Shown piece by piece: positions 56,610 to 64,000 of a stretch of 64,000 nt of DNA; positions within the stretch are counted from its first letter, which is position 1, and each line of letters begins with the position of its first letter. This stretch comes from Diphasiastrum complanatum (Eukaryota; Streptophyta; Lycopodiopsida; Lycopodiales; Lycopodiaceae), in assembly GCA_029204225.1 (NCBI GenBank), contig CM055107.1, positions 50,077,489-50,141,488 of the forward strand, written 5' to 3'. Below the pieces are notes generated by a model. It had not been told where the DNA came from. It saw only the letters and a program-made list of their open reading frames with translations, and made no database searches. The position numbers and the translations under genes are program-made.

Positions 56610-58560
56610 GAATCATATTCTATATGATAAAAAACTACCCAAAATTCAATCAATCGATACTTCTCAAAAATGATAAATCTCTCAGAGTCCAATTCAGAAT
56701 ATATCAGATTTGATCCAAATTTTGACAAAGACTTGATATGGAAAATCGAAAACTAAAAATAGGGCTAGCGAAGGTTCTCTAGGCGAAGGTTGTCTCAGTG
56801 AGGGTTCAACAGTGCTATTTTGGGATAAAAATTCTTTGAACACTTTTCTAGCAATTTCTTGGGAAATAACCTTCGTCGACTTCTCAGATCGAAGATCTGA
56901 CACAGATAAAACTATGGACAACCAAACGAAGGTTTCTGACACAAGATAATACAGTTTTTGCAAAATCTATTCAATTGATAATTAGCCATTAGGATTTACA
57001 GCTTGGGCTTAAAAACAAAAAAAAAAATTTGTCAGTAAAGCCCGGAAGTTGTTACTGACTGGATAAATCGTTGGCCAAGCTAATTTAGCTTATGCAACAT
57101 CCCAGAATAAAAAAAGTGAATTTTGTCGAGTTTTTTTGCTTTGGGTAAGGCCTCCTCGTGGTGGAGGACGCAACCCATAGAAGTGTGATTGAGCTGAATT
57201 CCCGATGGAATTCTGTAAGGCTTTTTCACAATTGACGAATTAGATTCACTTTGATTAATTGCAATGGGTACCCGAGAATGTGAATTCTTGGATTTTTTGG
57301 CCAAGGTGTCATTTTTTCAAAATCATGCACGGCCAGAAAGGACCCAAAAGCCTAAGACGGAAACTGAAATGGAACGAAAAAAGCTATTTCTTGATGTGCT
57401 TGAAGCCCTGGGCGTACCAACACTATTTGTTAAGGACAAGAAATAGCCGGTTCATTCTTCCCCATTTCTAAATTTGTCACTATGAGCCTTATGATGTTCG
57501 TAAAGATTGTAAAAAGGGGCAAAAGAATGTTTGTTTGAGTGAAGTTGGAATTTTTTATAGATTCCCAAGAACTTCATATACTTGTATTATTTTTTTAGAC
57601 ACTTTGATCAGGAAGTGGAGGGCCTTCGTGGTGGAAGAACCTGTGGTATGGGATGCATGCTATTCCAAAATGAAGATCTGGACCTAACTGGATCAGTTGA
57701 CCATAGTAAGGACATAAATCTTAGTGATGCCAAAAACTATCGGTCATAAAATGGGTGTTTTGTCGGAAATTTGAGATATTGGTCATGACCCCTTTCTGGA
57801 TATCTCAAATTTACAAAACCGGAAACCTGACAAGCTATTTCTTTATAAAAGATATATTGGTGAATTTTTTAACACATTTATTAACCCAAAAATTTGTAAT
57901 TCCTTGGAAGGTAATACTGATTACCCGTTGACCATGGACGATGTCACAGAAACGATTAATAAAACCTTTTTCTAAACTTATTTTCTCTACTTAAATATTC
58001 AAGAAATCCTTTTCTGATTTACGGGTCAATTCTCAAGCTTGGTAATAACGAAGATCTTTTGTTAAAGTCATTGTGTTGGGACATCATTGGTATTTACTTA
58101 CAATGATGCAACACTTCTTTTGGCTTTCAAGATTTTCTCGGATCTCTTCTTAGACTCTTCTCCTAGTCGAATCTCGATTGATCTGCACCCCTTAGAAACT
58201 CGTGTGGTTTCCTGTTAAAAAGGGGGAGAAGTAGGAAGAGAAGAGAAGCATTTGTTAGAGAATCTGTTATAGATGACGGACCTATTTTAGGAATCAGAAA
58301 CGATAGGATATTCAAATATTATAGAAATCCTTTAAGGATTATAGTAGATTTCTGGTTTAACCGAGAGACTTCCAAGTGAGGGACTGGGTATTTTTTGAGA
58401 TTCTCGATGGATTCAAGTGTAATGTGTATCTAGCATTACTAAGTGTCCCCTAGATATAGAAGACCGTTTAAGATCTTGAAAAAGATCGGATTCTTAGCTT
58501 ACCAATCGGAACCCCCGGATGGATCTCAAGTGTATCCCATATTTCACGTAAGCTGTCTTT
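56610..58560. other. No gene recognised
   Basis: A plus-strand open frame at 57,264-57,446 (FLDFLAKVSFFQNHARPERT, then KKLFLDVLEALGVP) and protein-like text at about 57,602-57,735 have no recognised family. A purine run (aagggggagaagtaggaag, about 58,208) could be a retrotransposon polypurine tract. Nothing else is supported. Confidence 0.3.
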
Positions 58561-59650
58561 GAAAGAGTCTACATGAAGGAGAGCATATTAGATCTAGAGA
58601 TCAATTGGACCTGTTGGATGGATCATCGAGTGTGTCTAGGTTATGACATTGCAATCATCACGATATTACGAGGATCCCTTACGATGGTCCAGCGTGGAAG
58701 CATGTGGATGGTACTTGGCATGAGTTTGGGATGAGCCTCGCCATTTGCTTTTGGGGTTTGCGATGGATGGTGTGAATCCATCAGATTGTGGTCCACATCA
58801 TGGTCCACTTGACCGATTTTTCTTGTTAATTACAACATTCTCCCATGGCTAACTATCAAGAAGGGGCACCTAATGCTTGCCCTTCTTATCTTGGGAAAAT
58901 GCAAGGCCAAAAGTATGGTTGTGTATATGGCTCCCATGGCAGATGACCTGAAGATTCTATGGCAAGGAGTTCAAGTGACCGATATATCAAGACCACGCAC
59001 ACAAAGAGATTTTTTGGTAAAGGGGATCTCGATGTGGATGATGCACGACCATATTGGGGAATGTTTCGATAATATATTGTTGCTATTGGTTTGATTCATG
59101 GTATCAAATCTAATGTGTATTCACAAATTTTCTTTCGATTAGAACATTACACTCACAATGAACTCGGTTGTTTTGTTTCAATGTAGGGCTCCAAACTAGT
59201 GGCTACAATGCATGCCCCGTTTGTGGCGAGTATTCGCAAGCATGTCACTCACAATCTCTATGAAAGATGGTCTATGAGGGCCACACTCGACACCTTCCAC
59301 CCGATCGCTGTTGGTCAATGTCCCCACTCTCAATTAAATGTGTGTGTTTGTTTGTTAATATTGGTGGCAAGTGATTTGGAGATCCAATCAAGATCTAGGA
59401 TGACTCCCTCCTGGCATGAAGAGGTTATCAATATTTTATGAACTTCCATATTGGGGGGAATTGTTGATGAACCATCTTTTAAACCCGAGGCAAATATTCA
59501 AGAATGTGATGTAAAGCTATTTGTACATGTAATTTTCTACATGTTTGTTATATTTCTAACACGTTTTGTTCTATCTCGTTCAATACAAAAAGACAATGCA
59601 TTGTGGATGCATGGATGACACTTTCGTCTGGAATGTATTGAGAAAAATAT
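58560..59650 (+). pseudogene. CACTA TNP2 transposase, central fragment
   Basis: Plus strand: FAMDGVNPSD (about 58,763), VNYNILPWLTIKKGHLMLAL and YMAPMADDLKILWQGVQ (58,826-58,977), HDHIGEC, then, after a probable intron, YNACPVCGEYSQACHSQSL and KMVYEGHTRHLP (about 59,206-59,300). These match the TNP2 core of the relic at 60.6-62.7 kb (NYNIPPWLSIKKGHLMLALL). Stops and frame changes are present. N- and C-terminal parts are missing. Confidence 0.8.
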
Positions 59651-59689
59651 AAACACCTATTATTGTCACAACAACAAATAACTGCCTTT

Positions 59690-60000
59690 TGCCATGGAAA
59701 TTTTCCACGCCACGCGATGCGTTAGTCAATTTCGGTGAAATATTAAGGTTGTGGCAGAGCCACACATGGCTCTGCTACCGCAGAGCCAGAAATTTGGGGC
59801 CGTGGTCCCACATTTTTTCAAAAATAAGTCGGCACGGCTAAACCACGCGTGCCTCTGCCACGCTCTCATTTCTGGCCGACTCCCTACCGGCCGTTCACTC
59901 CCCATATGTCAGTAATTTCAACAAAAAAAAAATAGGCATGGCAGTGCCACGCATGGCACTGCGATACCATAATTTTGATTTGCCACTCATGGAAAATTAT
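59690..60000. repeat. Palindrome cluster (GCCACGCATGGC family)
   Basis: Two strong hairpins: one at 59,754-59,775 with 9-bp arms (GCAGAGCCA) and one at 59,941-59,962 with 8-bp arms (GCAGTGCC) around ACGCAT. Single copies of CCACGCGTG and GCCACGC lie between. It is the same motif class as 9640-10,010 and 63,200-63,490. It follows the CACTA fragment on its 3' side. Confidence 0.8.
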
Positions 60001-60639
60001 TTAAGTATTTCCATTTTTTTTAAAAGTGAATGAATTTGAAGTACCTAACTATGTTAAATTGAAAATTCACGTGAAGTAGTTATTAAACAATCTAAAATGA
60101 TAATGGAAAATTAAGTCATTTGTCACATCAAATTTGAGATTTATTGTGTGATAGGGGGATTGAATTCAAACAATCCAAATGTACTAAGCACAATATTGGT
60201 CAATTTTGGTGAGTTATTCTTAAAGCTCATAAGCTTGGCATTAATTGAATTATGAGCAGCCATAGGGAGCATGAAATTGAATGTATATGAACGTACTAAA
60301 CACAAGATTACTCTAAGTTGATCAATCTAATAACAATGCAATCTCGATCTAATCATATATTTATAGCCTTTGGTTGAATCGGCTATGCATTCAGTCAATG
60401 TGCTGATTGCAATAATTAGAGGGCCAATAAAGACAAAGTGTCAGTGCCAATGTTATAAGGATGATGTAAAAAACCTTAATAGCATAGATAAAGTCCATGA
60501 TCAAAAAATTCATTAATATTCGCATAGTTTAAATTTTTGATATCAATTCCAACATTAGTCTTCGAAATTGTACTATCATTAAAAAAATAAAAAACATGAG
60601 AACCTTAGTCAAATTCGTAAGCTCGATTAAAGCCACGAA
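60001..60639. other. AT-rich, nothing recognised
   Basis: No open frame, repeat or element end is supported. It lies between two convergent CACTA relics. Confidence 0.4.
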
Positions 60640-62690
60640 TTTTTATATCTGTACCTGGAGTGTACTGAGCCAGCAATACCAACTTCTTGAACCAAGTGCA
60701 CCAATAGATGCACTTGTATGTCTAAAATAGAAGTCAGAAAGTCCCTCTCAAACATACATACGGCCTCCACCATGTCTTCATGTTTTTTTTTGCATGTCCG
60801 GCTCGCGAATTTCCTTGTTGCATATCCATCTACATCATGTATATAATATATGTTTCATTTTGTCATTTGTTGTTATTGCAAACGAATCCATCTAAAAACA
60901 AACAAATAACATAAAGATGTATAAATATCTCACAACCGTTGCTAGTTTGTAAATGGTCTCACGAAGATGCCCTATTACACAACCACGAATGCACATTGGA
61001 AATATATATACAAGCATTTTCAACCAGTCATTAAATTATAGACCATGAAGCTTTCCATCTGCTATGAATGATGTTCGCAATGAATGAGCAAAATTCGTTG
61101 GTGTTCTCATCTCATAAATAACTGATCACACATACTTATACTCTTCTTTACTAAGAATCCAACTTGCTCTTGGAATACTATGGGTATTATTTTCAACTGC
61201 ACCCAACTTTGGCCAATACTCTTTTCTTGTTTTTGATAGTTGTAAGTCCTCTCGAGCATGTATACTATCTTTATCACCCGCAATGTGTTCCCATATTGAT
61301 TCGGCCACATTTTTAAATATGTGCATATGATCAAGCAATTGATCAACAGATTATTCGAATATGGTATACAATGAAAAATAGATAGTCTTTTCATACCATT
61401 TATTGGCTTAGTCTCAGATTCAATCCAAAATTTGTGCCAATCTGCCATTGACATTTTTGTTGGAGGATTTCTTGTCTCTTGTCTTCCCCCAAATCCTCTT
61501 TTTTGTGTATTCCTGAATGGATGATCTTCAGGCAAATATTTTCGATGATTTTCATATACAACTTTTTTCAAATGGCATGAGTGTCGATTATCAATATTTG
61601 GTCCACAAATGAGACACGCATGATGTCTAGAATTTGTAAAGCCTAATAAATTCAAACAAATAAACATAAGCATGTTCCATAGTATAATAACATGAAATTA
61701 TTAACAAATAGGCATGTTCCACAATACAATAACACAAAATGATTACCTGAACAATCACCCAATCCTGGATAGTCATGCATTGTCCACGTTAAAATGGCAC
61801 GCATCTTAAAATCTCTTTTTTGGGGCTGATGTGAGATATCTTAGCATTGGACCCCTTTCCAAAGTAGTTCTAATTGCTCAATTAAGGGTGCAAGGTAAAC
61901 ATTCATATTTTTCACTTTATGTTTTCCAGGAATAAGAAGTGCTAACATTAGATGACCCTTTTTTATGCTCAACCAAGGTGGTATGTTATAATTCACCAAA
62001 ACCATGGGCCAAGTAGACCATGTGCTTGCTTTCACGGAAAAGGGATTCACCCCATCCGTTGTAAGCCCAAACCGCACATTTGTAGAATCACCTGCAAAAC
62101 TTGGATATTGTTTGTCAATGTGTTTCCATGCAATGAATTTGAGGGAACTCTCATTATCTCATCTAAAGAATGATGATTCGCATGCCAATCCATAAGCTCT
62201 ACAAGGGAATTGCAATGAAACATTCGTTGCAATCGTGGAATTACTTGAAAATGTCGTAGAACCTTGCATGGAATATTAGTCCCTTGTAAATCATCTCTAT
62301 AACGAGTGTCACATATCAGACATCTCCTAAGTGCTTGAAACTCACCTCGATACAATATGCAATCCTTTGGACATGCATGATGCAACTTGTAGTCCATTCC
62401 CAATGACTTTAACATCTTACGTGCCTCGGATCTTGTCTCTAGCATGATGTTTCCTTCTGGGAGTATCTTACACAATAATATGTACAAAACCAAATGAATC
62501 TACCTAGTACATGTACAGTCAAAACTTGCTTGCAAGACAAAATACGTTACACCACATCATCATGATCGTATACATTATCTATTAAATTATCCATGATTTC
62601 ATTTTCATCATGCATAGATGCATCATTGTCTGCACTTGAGCTTGATTCAAAAGAGCTACGATGACGTTGAGGCCGATCTGCATAATCACG
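60640..62690 (-). pseudogene. CACTA TNP2 transposase, near complete core
   Basis: Minus strand in order: acidic N-terminus (SSFESSSSADNDASMHDENE, from about 62,660); MDYKLHHACPKDCILYRGEF, CLICD, VIPRLQRMF and MDWHANHHS (62,400-62,180); TTDGVNPFS and PPWLSIKKGHLMLALLIPG (62,065-61,915); HHACLICGPN and VYENHRKYLPEDHPF (61,625-61,510); MRTPTNFAHSLRTSFIADGK (about 61,110-61,050); and VQVHLLVHLVQEV-type DUF4218 text (VHLLVHLVQEVGIAGSV, about 60,710-60,660). It matches the other CACTA relics in the window. Frameshifts and a stop prevent function. The DUF4216-like end is missing. Confidence 0.88.
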
Positions 62691-62694
62691 AGAT

Positions 62695-63909
62695 GATAAA
62701 ATGATAGTTTACGTAATTATTGCATCTTTATAATACATTCTTGCATTTTTCAAGTTTATCTTGAATTCAAGCTAGCAATAACTTCTGAGTCATTTTAAAT
62801 CAAATGCTTTCAATGCAATCTATATCCTATTAGAGATGTAGCAAAAATTGATTGACCAAAGAAAACAATTAGTTAGCATACGTTGATCATTTATATACAC
62901 TTCAAAAACATTTTTCGTTTGAAACATCCTTACTACATTTAAAATATATTAAAGCAATCTTCACATCTTCACTTTGGTCGAAGCACAATATGCCATAGCA
63001 CAATAATTTGACACAATGATCATTTGATTTTTAGTTCACAATCATGATCACATAATAATCATTTTAGTATTAGTCCACACTTACTTAAAACCTATAAAAG
63101 ATTTCATTTACTTTTAAATTAATCATTGAGTTGTTTGTTCAAATAGTTTTTGTTCAACATATTGTTCAAATAGTTTTTTTAAAAAATTACAACAAATATA
63201 TTTTGCCACGCGTGGCAATATAAAATTACAATTCTCTAGAATTTTCTCTGGAAATTTGCCATGCGTGGCAAATCTCCAAAATAAGTAAATGCTAACAGCC
63301 TTGCGTGGCACTTCCATACGTGGCAATTTTGGTGCTCATTTTTTAAATTTTGAATTAAAAACATTTAATGCCAGACCCACCTCCAGCCTGAATTTGACTA
63401 GCAAGGCACGACAGAGCCACATAAAGAAAAATGTCAAAATTTCGATTAAGTATCGGGTTCGCACAGTAGTGTCACGTGGCAAACCACCCATATGTGTAGT
63501 TGTGATTGTTCTTATCCAAACGATGAGGCTGGACCATCACAGATTGGAGGGAGGCCTAGATATACCAGAGAATACCATGCCCATGTACATATTTTGTTTG
63601 CATTGCAACAAGAGCGACATATTGCTATATCACATGGTCACATGTATGGACAAATTTTGATGACTTTTATGTATCTATCTATCACAATGCTTGATGTTTG
63701 CAAACTTAACATTGCTAATGATTGCATGCACATTTATCTTGTATGTATTTGGCAGTCTTCATGATTAGAGAGGATATTCTGTTGTTCTATTTGATTATTG
63801 TTGCACTCCTTTCATGTAGGATGATGTCTCTCATGTGAAGAAATGAAAAAGATTATCTATGTTAGATATAGGGGCCTTATGTTTTTATATCAAGCATCTA
63901 GGTGTAGGA
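62695..63909. mobile_element. Element-end block, copy 2
   Basis: It repeats 9126-10,458 in the same orientation with small deletions (for example about 20-40 bp near 63,293 and 63,404). It adjoins the 5' end of the minus-strand CACTA transposase, whereas copy 1 adjoins a 3' end. It contains the palindrome cluster and the possible exon starting DEAGPSQIGGRPRYT (about 63,521). Confidence 0.6.
63200..63490. repeat. Palindrome cluster, copy 2 (CCACGCGTGG family)
   Basis: TTTTGCCACGCGTGGCAATA, TTTGCCATGCGTGGCAAA and GTCACGTGGC lie at the same relative positions as in copy 1. Two motifs of copy 1 are lost by deletion. Confidence 0.8.
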
Positions 63910-64000
63910 TGTTGATAGGACCAAATTTGGCATAGATGGCAAATTACCCATTTTCACTTGAAATGCCACTATTTAGCCAAAATAGAGTAAGAGGCTAAAC
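63910..64000 (+). repeat. Start of Copia-type LTR, copy 2
   Basis: TGTTGATAGGACC begins at 63,910, in the same position relative to the block as the LTR at 10,459. The match continues to the window edge. Confidence 0.7.

Overview
The window is repeat-dominated nuclear DNA of a land plant. The evidence is degenerate TTTAGGG (plant-type) telomere-like tracts, remnants of plant genes with introns (a family-9 endoglucanase, an alpha-expansin and a PIF-type bHLH factor), and several superfamilies of plant transposable elements: Ty1/copia, Ty3/gypsy and CACTA/En-Spm. The mix, which includes a DUF7869-like relic, fits a large, slowly purged genome such as that of a fern, lycophyte, bryophyte or gymnosperm. 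The sequence alone does not decide between them. No bacterial, organellar, rRNA, tRNA or CRISPR feature was seen.

Layout. 1-2 kb: a Ty3/gypsy gag on the minus strand with its leader, primer-binding site (PBS) and LTR edge. 2.1-5.55 kb: decayed coding DNA of an unidentified family, ending in an LTR-like terminus; its last part recurs at 52.6-53.6 kb. 5.55-9.13 kb: a tandem duplication of the 3' end of a CACTA transposase. 9.13-10.46 kb: a block with palindromic repeats that recurs at the right end of the window (62.7-64 kb), followed in both places by the start of the same LTR. 11.5-17.3 kb: Copia element A, one open frame broken only by stop codons. 17.3-20.2 kb: a minus-strand Copia relic. 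21.3-22 kb: two clean exons of a GH9 endoglucanase, then a microsatellite-rich tandem array and a CACTA relic (23.6-26.1 kb). 26-29 kb: gypsy and DUF7869-like relics around a palindrome cluster. 30.9-33.2 kb: Copia relic C and another palindrome cluster. 33.9-38.3 kb: Copia element B, an inverted relative of A. 39.6-43.4 kb: a telomere-like tract, two palindrome clusters and a CACTA relic. 46.8-47.9 kb: a PIF-like bHLH pseudogene. 48.2-49 kb: a Copia scrap and a second telomere-like tract. 49.6-50.8 kb: a frameshifted alpha-expansin. 51.7-56.6 kb: gypsy relics and the second copy of the unidentified block. 58.6-62.7 kb: two convergent CACTA transposase relics.

Function. The only reading frames that could still be part of a functional gene are GH9 exons 1-2, and the rest of that gene is not visible. 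No intact autonomous transposon was found. The most unusual signals are the conserved unidentified coding block tied to an LTR/PBS/gag junction, the palindrome clusters that differ from one mobile-element relic to the next, and the near-exclusive transition-type stop codons in Copia A.
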